A DNA stretch of 64,000 nucleotides from Dastarcus helophoroides (lineage: Eukaryota; Arthropoda; Insecta; Coleoptera; Bothrideridae). The translations under genes were made by a program, and so were the position numbers. Within the stretch, counting starts at the first letter, position 1. Each line of letters opens with the position of its first letter. This document shows, one piece after another, positions 11,488 through 22,700 of this stretch. Under the pieces are notes generated by a model that was given only the letters and a program-made list of their open reading frames with translations, did no database searches and was not told where the DNA came from. Where the stretch lies: positions 39,346,283 to 39,410,282 of the forward strand of contig CM053331.1 of the NCBI GenBank assembly GCA_028583605.1. Reading direction: 5' to 3'.

Positions 11488-12782
11488 CCTGCTGAATTTT
11501 CGCCGCTAGTTGCAGTTTATACCGTTGAGTTCTGGTGTAATCAGCGTAAATTGATCCAACCACGAAACTTGGCAAGAGCACAACTATGGAGTATCTTTTT
11601 AGGAGTCTGCCAATTGCCATCTATTACGCAACGTTTTGAGGTTAGGACTGAGTAAAAACAACTCGGATCGGGGAATACTTACATAAAATTTACTAGCACA
11701 ATGCTGATTTGATTGTAATTATATCGATTAATGATACTGTCGTTAAAATATTTCAATTTGAGAGCGAATAATTTGAAAATATTTTCTTTGGTAGTTCTTT
11801 TGACTCTGTCACAACAAGCATACCAACACAATTTTGCCGCATAGACCATCGACAAATTAGTTGTGATGTTTTAAATTAACCTTTAGACCACTCACCGTCA
11901 GTGGATCTAAAACTCTCTTCACCAATAAAAATATGTGATTAATGTGTTGCCTATACTCTGGGGATTGTTTGGCTGGAATTAGGGAGTTCTATAAGAAGGT
12001 AACGTAATTTGTTGAATGGAAATGGGATTGATTTCCACCCACTGACATCAACGGCCTCTGTTGTGTATTATCAGTAAGTGTTGTGCGAAAACTGTAAAAT
12101 GAGAGCTTAAGTTGTACCTACTGATGACAGTGGATGATGGTAGTCGTAGGTACAATGTATCCAATCGGTCACATCACTGTTATGTTAATCTTTTCTTGGG
12201 CTTTTTCTAGAAGAGCGGGTCTAGAACATCGTTTATTCATCTTTTAGTCAGGGAGATGAAGTTGAAGTTGAAACTACTTCAATTCATTAGGTTAGGTTAG
12301 GTTTAAACGTTTAAACTACTCATTTTGCAATGTTTGACCTACAATAAAATAGAATTTTGTGGTACATGCTTTGCGGATTAATAGATGGCGCTGCAAACAG
12401 TGGAAGGTTTTCAATCCCATTTTAAAAGTACGGCGTAACGCAACCTTACCTTCTAGATAACCATAGCTGGAATGTTGACCATATTTGAATGGTCACATAA
12501 TATTTATTTTACAGAAACCGATACCTATTATTCAAAATAAGAGAAAAACACCAACGCTTAGGATAAAGTTAATATAATTATTAATCGCCGACACGGTAAA
12601 AGCGTAAACCTTCTTTGAATTTGTTTAGGAAACGGTGTCGACGTTAAACATTTAGCTTAACTTTGTTTAAAAAAGTTTAGCCCTTTACCACATCAACAAT
12701 TAATGCGTATTTTATCAGTAGACTGCCATTCTTAAGCGCACTAATCGTTATTAATTAGATGAAGACAAATGAAGCAAAATAC
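11488..12782. other. Intergenic region upstream of NDUFB1, no gene seen
   Basis: About 1.3 kb with no supported ORF. It holds three TTAGG units at 12,287-12,301, a 20-base segment around 11,936 shared with 18,808 (GATTAATGTGTTGCCTATA), and at 12,576-12,618 a copy of the AAGCGTAAACCTTCTTTG repeat discussed below. Confidence 0.5.
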
Positions 12783-13283
12783 TGTAACGAAATATAAATT
12801 GTAGAATTTGGTACGTAAGAAAAGTTTCTAGAAAGATCTGATAAGGGGAAAGCGGCCGCGATAACGAAGCAAACGGCAGATAAGCGTTCCAGAAATTTCG
12901 GCAAATGATAAGCCTTATCTGCGGGATTTTTCTAGAACCTGGGAGCCAAAACTATATAAGACGGTCGCCTTTTCCTCGAGAGTCAATTAGTCAGTATAGT
13001 TAGTGAGTTCAGTTTTTCTCTGAAGATGACAGCTTGGCTGTCGAAACGCGTTAGAGCAACCTTTGTTGTGTTTTTTAATTTTTCTTGGTTTCAGGGGACA
13101 AGTTCTGTGTTTCAATTTTTGAAGATAACCAAGGACCAGTCCGTTCCATCAAACAGTGAGTTAGTAGTTAGACGTCAAAAAGTGAGTTCATTATTCAGTT
13201 GTAGTGTTTCGAGTTTAGTTTGAAAATAAAGTGGGTATTATTCAATTCACGTGTTGATCAATTCGAACCGCTAGCCCGTAACA
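12783..13283 (+). mobile_element. Solo LTR (501 bases) with 4-base target duplication
   Basis: It begins TGTAACGAAATATAAATTG and ends GCTAGCCCGTAACA, with the inverted TGTAAC...GTAACA ends expected of an LTR. The flanking bases are ATAC at 12,779-12,782 and ATAC at 13,284-13,287. Inside are a TATA box (12,953-12,960), an initiator-like TCAGTA about 35 bases later, and AATAAA at 13,225-13,230. A 4-base duplication and these parts fit a Ty3/Gypsy-type LTR (inference). No internal gag-pol or second LTR is nearby, so it is the recombination remnant of a full element. The open frame at 13,026-13,223 is not a gene. Confidence 0.88.
12826..12960 (+). promoter_or_regulatory. LTR promoter with three heat-shock-element-like sites and TATA box
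   Basis: Sites are TTCTAGAA at 12,826-12,833, the three-unit TTCCAGAAATTTC at 12,887-12,899 (TTCnnGAAnnTTC) and TTCTAGAA at 12,930-12,937. TATATAAG follows at 12,953-12,960. Inverted nTTCnn/GAAn units at this spacing are the binding pattern of heat shock factor. The role is inferred from the motif pattern alone. Confidence 0.7.
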
Positions 13284-14193
13284 ATACATATCCTTTGAAA
13301 TTTAAATTGATACTTTGTAATAAAATTTGTTTAATTTTAAACTAGTTCTATATCAAAAATCACGAAAAAAAAAGTTTCGAGTTCAAAATAAATTTGCTCA
13401 ATTTAAGATTAAAAAATTAAACCGTTTCGCCATCTATACTTTATTCAATCAACGATTAAACATTTTTGGAAATTTCGAGTTTTAAAGTCGAAAGCTTGAC
13501 GTTATTCTCGAAATTTCGACTTTAAACTCGTCTTTTTTTCGAAATTGTAAGATTAAAGTAAAACATTTGGCTTTTATACGAAATAATAATTCTACATCGA
13601 ACATTATTCGTCGCATTTAATTTATTATCAAAAGTAGAATTGAAATATTTTTTATTTTGTTAATAGTTGGGAAAGCGTAAAAAGGACATGAATTAAATTT
13701 CTTAGAAAATTGAGAAAATGAGTTAAAGTCAATTTCTTGCCACTTTTTCCTTGAAATTATACGTACGTGCGTAATTATTTATTAATTGTCGGTGTGTAAA
13801 AGCGTAAACCTTCTTTGGTGCAAGATTAGGGCTAGGCGCACATGAGTAATACAAATAGAATTAGTTGATTTTTCAACGCTCATCTGCCTAGCATGCGTTA
13901 TATAACATTATCAGTACACCGACTAAATAATCGGTTGATTAAAAATCGTTCATGTACGCCTATGCTTAGTCTTCAAAATGGCATAATCAAGAGTTACTCA
14001 TATAATAGTTATCTTACACAGGACGTGTCTATGACAATAACCTAACTATCAAGTTGTCAAATCTCCTAACCTATATCCCTAACTATCAAAATTATAACCT
14101 AATTTTTTTGATTTGTCGTAAATAACAAGTTCACATTTGTGTAGCAAACTCTATTCATATTTCTTTATTATAATACAGTTATTTGGTCAAACG
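13284..14193. other. Region between solo LTR and KLHDC4
   Basis: AT-rich TTTCGA-type sequence occupies 13,330-13,560. At 13,771-13,821 lies TAAAAGCGTAAACCTTCTTTG, which also occurs at 12,576-12,618 and, in changed form, at 40,690-40,740. A small MITE candidate lies at 13,833-13,972. The last 200 bases should include the KLHDC4 promoter. Confidence 0.5.
13833..13972. mobile_element. MITE candidate with TAGGCGCACATGA ends
   Basis: The left end reads TAGGCGCACATGA and the inverted right end TAGGCGTACATGA (12 of 13). Weaker inverted matching continues inward (GTTGATTTTTCAACG against GATTAAAAATCG). About 140 bases, no ORF. A target duplication is not clear. Confidence 0.5.
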
Positions 14194-16487
14194 ATGGGTA
14201 AAAAGAAGGATAAAAAGGGTAAAGGTGCGGAAAAAACCGCCGCCAAGACAGAGAAAAAGTTAAGCAATAAAATGAAAAAGGAATTACAAGCACTCGGCGA
14301 GGTAAGTTACCCCCAATGTTTTATCACGTTCACTTTAAATTGAAGGATTATACAGGACGACATTGAAAAAATTGTAGCGGGGATTGAAAAAGAGGAGAGA
14401 AAGCGAACACAAGTCACTGAAGCCATTGTGGACCCACCTAGTCGAAGACTGAACTTTTCATTCCTAGCCCATCCGGACAAGGAACAGCTAATTCTATACG
14501 GCGGGGAATACTTTAATGGACAGAAGGTAAATGTCATCAGAACCATTGTTTGTTTTTACTAAGTTGTATGAAAGCCACTCCTTTTATTTGGTTTTGTGGT
14601 CAGTAGCTCTCGGAAAGACCAACCACTTTAGATCAGGAATGTGCCGTGCGCGGCTAAACTCAATTTTTGCTTTGGTCCCTTAAATGTTTACTTTTTGAAA
14701 TTTAAGATGCTTTTCGAGAGATAATTTTGGTTATCATCTAATCGCAGCAGGAGTCATATTTTAATTTAGTTTCCTGGGGCTTTTTTTAAATTTATAATTA
14801 GTCCGTTTGTAAGAAAAGAGTGCCCAACTCTGATTTGTCCCATTCTAATCTTATGATTCTCTGAAACAGAGACGTAGAATTGACATTATTTAAAAATTTC
14901 GAATTAAACTTAATTTCCAGTTCCCTCGGCTGTTAAGTTTAGTTGATATTTTAATATGTATTTTCAATTTAACCTTGACTTGGAACTGGAAATTGCGATT
15001 TTAAATTAGAAATTTGACTTAATTTGGTGGTGGTTTCGAAGCAGAGGCGATAAAAAACCTTTTAAAATGGCAAAAAATACGAAAAAGCGCTTTAAAAAAT
15101 AAATATTTAGTGAATGAGTGACAAAAATTTATTAATACGCGTATCGTGATTGTCGTTTCTTTCAGACTTTCATTTATGGCGAGTTATACTTTTATAATAT
15201 TGCCACGAACACGTGGGTTCTCGTCAAAGCACCATCGGGTCCGCCTCCGAGGTGCGGGCACCAGATGGTAGCCACGTCAGCCAACAAAGGACAACTCTGG
15301 CTCTTCGGCGGGGAGTACGCCAGTCCAACTCAGTCGCAATTCTACCATTATAGAGATTTATGGGTTTTCCACTTGGCGACGAAACAGTGGGAAAAAATTC
15401 AAGCACCGGATGGCCCTTCGAGTAGGAGTGGGCACCGTATGGTGTACCTTAAAAAGAATTTGATCGTCTTTGGTGGTTTTCATGATAATCTTATCGATTA
15501 TAAGTATTTTAACGATATTTATAGTTTCAACACTGAGAGTTATAAGTGGACTAGGCTGCAACCAACGGGGACGCCCCCAGCGCCTCGTTCTGGTTGTTGC
15601 ATGGTTGCTTTAAATGATGGACGGGTGCTTGTATATGGGGGGTATAGTAAGGAGAGAGTTAAGAAGGATGTTGACAAGGGTCATGTGCATACTGACGCAT
15701 TTTTGCTCACACCAGATAGTAAGTAAGTGACGTAATTAAGTGCATTAAATTCAAATGTGGGGTCGTTTCAGAGAATGACACAACTGGTACAAAGTGGAAA
15801 TGGGTCCAAACCAAACTAGGCGGCATCCACTTCTCCCCAAGGTGTAGCATGCCCATAACGACAACACCAAACAATCTAACAGCTTACTGCTACGGGGGGG
15901 TTTTCGATATCGAAGACGACGAAAATCTAGATGGTCAATTCTTCGACGATTTCTTCCAGCTGGACTTGGAGAGATTAATCTGGAAAAACGTTACTGTCAC
16001 GGGGAGAAAAGATAAACAAGTGAAAGCAAGAAGGAGAAATAAGGATAAAGGGGACAATGACGAAGACGAGGGGAGAAGCGAAGATGAGATGGAGGTGCAA
16101 GAAGTGGAGGAAAATTTGAAGTCTACCACGATATCAGACGATGGAGTTTTTAAAGTTACGATTGGCCCAGTAGTTGGGACGTCAGATAAACCCAACTGCA
16201 CCAATCAGGGGGTAAAAGCGTTCCAGCCGTCACCAAGAATGTATTGCGGGCTAACCACCAAGCACGGAATCTTGTATTTATACGGGGGAATGTCCGAGAA
16301 CGGAAATAAACAAATAACCTTTTGCGACTTCTACTCCATCGATTTGAAAAAGTTAGACGAGTGGAAAACGATTCTATCTGATGACAAATCCGCCCAAGAA
16401 TGGTTAGGATCCGACAGCGAATCCGAAGAGGAGGATGAGGAGGAAAGTTCAGATGATTCGGAAGCGTCAGAAATGGAAACAGACTGA
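14194..16487 (+). CDS. KLHDC4: Kelch domain-containing protein 4 (4 exons, 515 residues)
   Basis: Kelch-repeat beta-propeller protein whose molecular role is poorly known. Exons are 14,194-14,301, 14,356-14,526, 15,166-15,718 and 15,772-16,487, with phases 0, 0 and 1. The start MGKKKDKKGKGAEKTAAKTE is the lysine-rich N terminus of the family. Kelch repeats run from about residue 60 to 330: LILYGGEYFNGQ, LWLFGGEYASPTQSQFYHYR, LIVFGGFHDNLIDYKYFND, VLVYGGYSKERVKKD, LTAYCYGGVFDIEDDE and LYLYGGMSENG. An acidic, charged insert (about 360-400) and an acidic serine tail (SDSESEEEDEEESSDDSE) follow. The choice of donor after 15,718 is forced: the alternative GTAAGT four bases later gives an immediate stop. 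The human length is 520. It is convergent with the zinc-finger gene, with 51 bases between stop codons. Confidence 0.95.
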
Positions 16488-16538
16488 TTTCTTAAAATAA
16501 AATTCTTTAATGTTCATCGTTTTATTTCTATTGCACAT

Positions 16539-18329
16539 TCAAGTGGCCCCATGCTTCCGTTTCTTGTGTTTCGCCAAAGTTCCTTTAGTATTAAATTTGA
16601 GGTTGCACACGTCGCATCCAAATTCCCTTAAATTGTTATGTATCCTCAAGTGTTCCTCAAAACCAGTCGTGAAACTCTTCCCGCATATATTACAAGTTTT
16701 CCACTTCAGGCTCCCATCGTGGTACTTCATATGCGAATCCAAGTTTTTCTGCGCAACGAATTTCTTATCGCAAATGTTGCAAATAAAGTTTTTGACCCCA
16801 TTGTGCTTATTTAGATGAGCTTCCCAGTATTCTTTCCTCATGAAACCCTTGCCGCATTCGCTGCATATAAACGGGAGTTTCCTCGAGTGGCTCTTAAGAT
16901 GAAAATTCAAGTTGCTTAAGGTTTTATAGCTTTTATCGCATTTGTTGCATTGAAACTTTTTATCTGTGCTGTGGGACACCATGTGCGACTTGTAATCTGA
17001 TAATTTGACAAACCCAATGTTACAAATGGAGCAAATTGCCACAAATTTCTTATCATGTTTCAGTTTTGTATGATTTCTTAATTTTGTGGACGTAGCAAAC
17101 TTTTTATCACAGTGAGGCTTTGGGCACTTGAATGGATATAAACTAAGACAATAATGCTGATGTTCCTTAAGTTTTGGAATACTTTTGAAGCTTCTTTGAC
17201 AATTTTGGCACATTTTCGAGTCATTATGTTTAGCCATATGCAACTTAAACTTTTTTAAATTAAGAAATAACATGCCACACACTTCACACAACCATTTTTT
17301 CCTTTTATGCAACTTGATATGTAATTGAATATACTTTTTAATAGATAAAATCTTCTTGCATTTTCTACATTTATAGCTAATAACAGATTTTTTCTTTTTA
17401 ACTAATTTAGTCTTATTTGTGTCACAAGTTTCCTTAAATTTCATCTTTAATTCTTTATTAAAACCATCCAATTTTACTTTCAAGTGATCTATAGAGTTAA
17501 CAAGACCCAAGCAACTGTTACAAATGAAATTTCTACCTAAAAAGCTACTTTTTAGCAAGCTTTTTATTTCTGAAAGTACAGGACGTTGGGTGGACATCGT
17601 CAGCGGACTTTCCATCGTTAAATGATAAAACTGCACCCCCGCCGGCGTATACGATACATTACATATACTACATCTGTTTCTCCCCTCTAAATCCTCGCTA
17701 TAATCAGTTATTTCCTCATCCGTATCTTCGACAACTATATCACTTTCGTCATCTTCTGTTTGCTGCTCCAAACTAGTAATAGGATCAAAAACCTCCAACG
17801 TACTCTGAAATTGGTTCTGATTATAATACTGCGCACCTGTCTCATAACTAGGATACGTGTAATATTGATGATTCTCGCTTAATAAGTCGCAACTATAACT
17901 ATACTTATCGCTATCATTTTTATTTTGTTCAATGGCGCAACTATACCAATCTTTCATTTTTGATAAGTCACTCAGCTCGTTGCTGCAGTAACTAGCGGCG
18001 GGGCTCAAATCTTTACTCGTAATTTGTACCAAATCGACCTTCTCGGGCATTTTCAGGTGTTTATCAACGTCGGACAAAATTCGACCGTCCCAAAACGTAC
18101 CAATGGCGTCTGCTTGGTCCCCATAACCTCTTATACTCTTGCAGTGATTCAGGTTGCCCATGGGGTACATTTGCATAAAATTCGACGACTGATAGGCGTT
18201 GTTAAAAGCCATGTAAGGGAACAGTTGATTCTGCTGGGTGGGATTATGGATATTCTCTTGATTCTGCATCTGACACTCAAATTTTCCATACGAGCAGTAA
18301 GACCCATTATAGTACTGTTTGTCGCCCAT
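16539..18329 (-). CDS. C2H2 zinc-finger protein, ten fingers (596 residues, single exon)
   Basis: Probable DNA-binding transcription factor; I do not recognise the exact orthologue. It starts MGDKQYYNGSYCSYGKFECQ. The first 200 residues are Asn/Gln/Tyr-rich with an acidic patch (DDESDIVVEDTDEEITDYSE). Two CxxC pairs (CSICNVSY and ICNSCLGLV, about residues 218-275) resemble a divergent ZAD-type module of insect zinc-finger proteins. Ten fingers follow from about residue 318, for example YKCRKCKKILSIKKYIQLH, FICSECGKGFMRKEYWEAH and KTCNICGKSFTTGFEEHLR, the third being C2HC-like. It ends KKRKHGAT. The coding sequence is intronless. TTTATT at 16,521 on the plus strand may serve as its poly(A) signal, overlapping KLHDC4's 3' end. 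Confidence 0.85.
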   Translation of the reverse strand: MGDKQYYNGSYCSYGKFECQMQNQENIHNPTQQNQLFPYMAFNNAYQSSNFMQMYPMGNLNHCKSIRGYGDQADAIGTFWDGRILSDVDKHLKMPEKVDLVQITSKDLSPAASYCSNELSDLSKMKDWYSCAIEQNKNDSDKYSYSCDLLSENHQYYTYPSYETGAQYYNQNQFQSTLEVFDPITSLEQQTEDDESDIVVEDTDEEITDYSEDLEGRNRCSICNVSYTPAGVQFYHLTMESPLTMSTQRPVLSEIKSLLKSSFLGRNFICNSCLGLVNSIDHLKVKLDGFNKELKMKFKETCDTNKTKLVKKKKSVISYKCRKCKKILSIKKYIQLHIKLHKRKKWLCEVCGMLFLNLKKFKLHMAKHNDSKMCQNCQRSFKSIPKLKEHQHYCLSLYPFKCPKPHCDKKFATSTKLRNHTKLKHDKKFVAICSICNIGFVKLSDYKSHMVSHSTDKKFQCNKCDKSYKTLSNLNFHLKSHSRKLPFICSECGKGFMRKEYWEAHLNKHNGVKNFICNICDKKFVAQKNLDSHMKYHDGSLKWKTCNICGKSFTTGFEEHLRIHNNLREFGCDVCNLKFNTKGTLAKHKKRKHGAT

Positions 18330-19715
18330 TTGAAGCTCTGACCAAAACCCTCAAGGCCCCCGGAAAGAAGAGAGTTTACTTGAATATTATTATTTTTAAA
18401 TAAAAGAGCGAGAATGGGACTAATTCGCTTGGAATCTTAGATAATCTAATCAATAATTAATTAATTATTCTAATAATTAAAGCTTGGAATGAAATAGACA
18501 AAGCTTGGAAACAATTTTTGTTATTAAGAGGATTTATAGGTTAAAGTCATAGACTAGATTTGTTTCCACTCAGAATCAGTCTTACCATCTGATATAATAT
18601 TTATAATGTTTTGATGCATTTGAACTACTACCATAAGAATCAAACAGAATTTTCTCCACAATTCATAAATTAGAAAAACTCTCTAGCATAAATATGGCCA
18701 ATTTCAGAGAAATATGCATCAGAGTAAGCCGTAAATTAGTAAATATGTTACAGAAACAAAAAAATCCCCAGACTAAAGCTAGCTTCACGCGTACACATTT
18801 TAATGATTAATGTGTTGCCTATATTTCAGGGGTTGTCCAAATATTAATTCTTGTTGTTGCCGTTACAAAATTAGAAGTTCAGTGCCTATTCTGATGCACA
18901 TTTATTTGAAATTCATATCAACCGGAAAATATTTCATTTTTTTTCTAAAATTACGAAATGTCGATTTTAAAGTTACTATTCTTCATGGTAAACCCTTATT
19001 GACCGGAAATATTATGTTTTTTTCAATTTATTTAACATGTCTTCGGCCCAGTTTGGAAATATTTAAATTTTTATGGTTTTAAAGTTAATGTCGTAATAAC
19101 AAATTTTTTGTTTATATTGCAGGTCTTTTGTTATAAATAGGGTTTAACTTGAAATGTATTTTTTTAAATCAATAATTTTTAATTTGTTGATTTTCAACCA
19201 AAAATACCCAAAATATTGAGAAACTAGTTCCAGAAATGTTGATTTTTTATATTTTTTGAAATTGTTACTTTAATTTGTCGATTTTATACCAGAAATACCC
19301 AAGATATTGAGACACTAGTTCTAAAAATCTTGACTTTCTTCTGATAAGCTTAAGCAAAGTTCAAAAATTTACTGTTTTTGAAATTTTTACTTTGGATTCG
19401 ACATTTTGATTTTCATAGTCCTAGTTTCCATTTTAAAGTGACAAATTCAGGAAAAAAAATTAAAATTTCCCCAAAGAATCAACATTGTTGCAATGGACCT
19501 TCTGCATTGATGGCTAGGGAATAAAAACAATTAATTTCTAAGAAACATTTACTGAAACTATTTTTTCCTTACAATCATAGTATTTGATTATAAAAAGATA
19601 TCGCTAAATTAAAAAGTGAATCTCTCATATTTAACTCAATGGTAAGGTTGAAAATTAATTTGTACTATGTACACCTAAGCGAACCAAATAAACGAAATCC
19701 TAAAATTTAATCAGT
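18330..19715. other. Intergenic region between zinc-finger gene and RBM12-like gene
   Basis: About 1.4 kb, AT-rich. It contains the GATTAATGTGTTGCCTATA segment shared with 11,936 and two internal near-repeats of ACCAGAAATACCCAA-like sequence around 19,195-19,320. It includes the zinc-finger gene's promoter on its left side. No gene is seen. Confidence 0.5.
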
Positions 19716-22700
19716 CTATACTTGTTTTAGGTAAATAGGTCTCTCCCACAACTTCTTCATGTGCAAATCCTGCACGGCCCTATACGCCTCCTCAGGACTG
19801 GGAAAAACTACTTTGGCTTCAGCACTCGGCGTGTTATTCGGATTGAACCGCCTACTAACATTATCTGTGACGTTGTACCCATCGAAAAAGTCCAAGATGT
19901 CGTTGGTACCGGCCTTGTAGGGCACGTTATCCATATACACGGTACACCCCGGGGGCGTCTCCTCCTGGAACTCATGATTGAGCCCGAAGTTGCCAAACCT
20001 GTGTCGCATCGGGCCGCGCGGGCCCATGAATCTCCCCCGCGGTCCTTCGAAACCCCTGCCGAAGTAAGGGCGCATCATTCGCGGTCTGGGGAACCCCATC
20101 TGGAACGGCTCACGGAATTGAGGGTTGGGAGGGAGCTCCTCGGGGAGGTCGTTGGGGAATTGGTGATTTGGTTGAGGATTGGGTCCTCCCAGTTGGGAGT
20201 CGGGGCTGAGAGCTGGTTGTTCCGTGGGGAGCTGCGGTAGCGTGTGGCCGAGAATGTTCATCATTTCCTCTTTCGGGATAGGGCGCACTGAGATGACGGC
20301 GTTCGCTAAGTTGGCACCGTCTTTTTTGACGGCGCGTTCGGCGTCTTCCATGGAGCTGAACTCGCAGAAAGCTTGTCCGGTGAAGCCTAAATTATTACTG
20401 ATGAGGTGGATCTTGAAGGGGATTACGCCGATGTCGGAGAAAAAGTCGGCTATGTCGCGGTCGTTGGTTTTCAGTGGGAGATTCTTGAGCTCTAGGCAAT
20501 CGGTGTCTAATTTCCTTTGAGGTGGGCTAACGTCCACTTCGTGTAGCTTGTTAATTTTCTCGAAATCCTCGTCTTTGCAAGGATTGACTGTCACGGCTTT
20601 GCCTTCAACGAAATGCTGTGAATTTTCTTCATAAGCTTTCTTCGCGTCATCGGCCGAGCTGAATTTTACGTAGGCGATGTGGCCTCCGCGACCTTTGGCG
20701 GTCAATAGTAGCGACGTTAGCGGATAAAGCGAGAACATTTTTAGGATATCTTGCTCTTTAACGTAGGAAGGAAGATCATCTACAGTGAGACACGTATAAT
20801 TTTGCAGCTCGTCCTCTTGCTTGCCGAAGTATTTGGTGATATTTCTGCTGCCGACTCCCCGGCCTTTAAACTGTCTATTCCTCGGGTCGTCATCCGGGAC
20901 GAATCTATCGACAGCCTCCTCGAAAACGTCATCGGTGATATGCGATACCGACACGTTAACCCCGTTCAGTAATTCATTATTCTTCAGTAACGCGTCGTTC
21001 TTCCCTTGAGGTAAACCAAATTGCACGTAAACAACCCCCGTTCGGACACCGCAAACGTCGTTAACGAACTTAATTCCCGAATTACTAATAAAGCAGCCAG
21101 AGAAGAAACGTCTAACGTCCCCATATGAACCGTAGAAGGGTTCCAATTTGACACAGCAGTTCGGATGGATCCTCTTAGGGCGACCGCCCCTATTCTCCAC
21201 TTCCGGATTAGGTCCTGTCCTGTAGATCTCCCGCCTTGCCTCCATAATGTCATCGTCTTCATTTCGGGAGTTCGAGTTTGCTGCCGCGAAGTCGTTCGAA
21301 TTGTTACCTGCACAAGAAACATCAGCTAGAAATCAAATCAACCGTTTTGGCTCTTAAGTATAAATGAAAAATAAAAAATAAATAAATAAACAAAATAACA
21401 TTTCCAAAAAAAAGTCGATCAGTCTAAATTCAACAAACGAAAATTGAAAATGTTCGAATCGAAAGTTTGAAAAAAAAAAAGTCGAAATATTCAAAAAAGT
21501 CGAAAAGAAGCGTACAAATTTCGAAAAAAGTTTAAATTTTATGTTGAAATTTCCAAAAAAGTAGAAATTTTGGAAGTCAGTTTTCAAAAAAAAGTAAAAT
21601 TTTCCGAAACCGGAATTCTTGCAAAAAAATCGAAATAGTTGAAGTTGCAGTTTTGAAAAAAGCCAACTTTGCAAAACAAAACGAAATTGAAAAATCGAAA
21701 TACTTGGAACAGATCGAGATTTTCAAAAAAAATTGGTGACAAAGACGAAATGTTGAAACTTTAAGGTGAAGTTCTTGAAATTTAAAAAAAATCGAATTTT
21801 GAAATAGTATGAATTTTTCAAAAGTCGGAATTTCCAAAAAATTATAGGTCTCTTAGAGGATTAACATTAGAAATATTTCTGGTAAAAAATGTATCATTAA
21901 AATGCAAATTCTTGTAAAGAATTAATATTTGAAAGAAGATTCTCCTAAGGGCCACATTCGTAAGGAATTTTCATTAACATGTGCGGCTTTGAGAACAATT
22001 TGAAATAATCTACCTATTGTTGCTGCCGGTGGCCAGCTGCTGCGTCCTCTGGCGGCGTTGTTCAAGAGGTTATTGGCACTAAAATCGTTTCCGCTCAAAC
22101 GCTGCTGCAATCGATTCAGCTCCTCCAAGTTATTAGCGAAACCGCCCAACAAGCTACCCGGCTGCATAAGCGGCTTAATCTCGTTCGACCAAGGCTCGAT
22201 CACCTTCTTCTTATCCTCGCCTCCCCCATTAGTAGCCCTACTCTCCGTCGCCGTCCTCTTCCTATCCCTCGACTTCCGATCGCGCTCCTTCGACTTACTC
22301 CTATCCCTACTCCTGCTCCTATCCCGCCTCCTTCTCCTCTCCCTCGACCTACTACGACTCCTATCCCGATGCCGTCTATCTCTGCGATCCCTGTCTCTGG
22401 ATCGGTCACGGCGTTCGCGCGATCTCGATCTTTTTCGGTCGCGTCTGTCGCTTTTCTCTTTGTCGTCTTTCTTTGTTAATTCGGGGATAGCCGCCGGTAT
22501 GATGGAAGGTACGGCGGCCGGCATCGGGACGGTGGCTTGGGGTTGCATGAAAGCGGCGTAAGAGGCGGATCTGGCCGCTTCGATGACTCGTTGCATTTCG
22601 GTGCGGGAGCTGAGAGATAGGGTGATTTGGACTTCTTTGATTCGGCCATTGTTTCTGAGGAAGGCCTGACGGGCGTCCTCGTCGGTGCTGGAATGAAACG

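Noticed and set aside
12826..12960. Promoter of a heat-shock protein gene
   Set aside because: The motifs suggested it at first, but the 501-base unit has LTR ends, a poly(A) signal and an ATAC duplication, and no chaperone coding sequence follows.
13026..13223. 65-residue frame starting MTAWLSKRVRATF
   Set aside because: It lies inside the transcribed part of the solo LTR; the fragment copy at 727 lacks a matching full frame.
22058..22561. 167-residue plus-strand frame rich in L, S and R
   Set aside because: It is antisense to the Arg/Asp/Ser-rich exon 2 of the RBM12-like gene.
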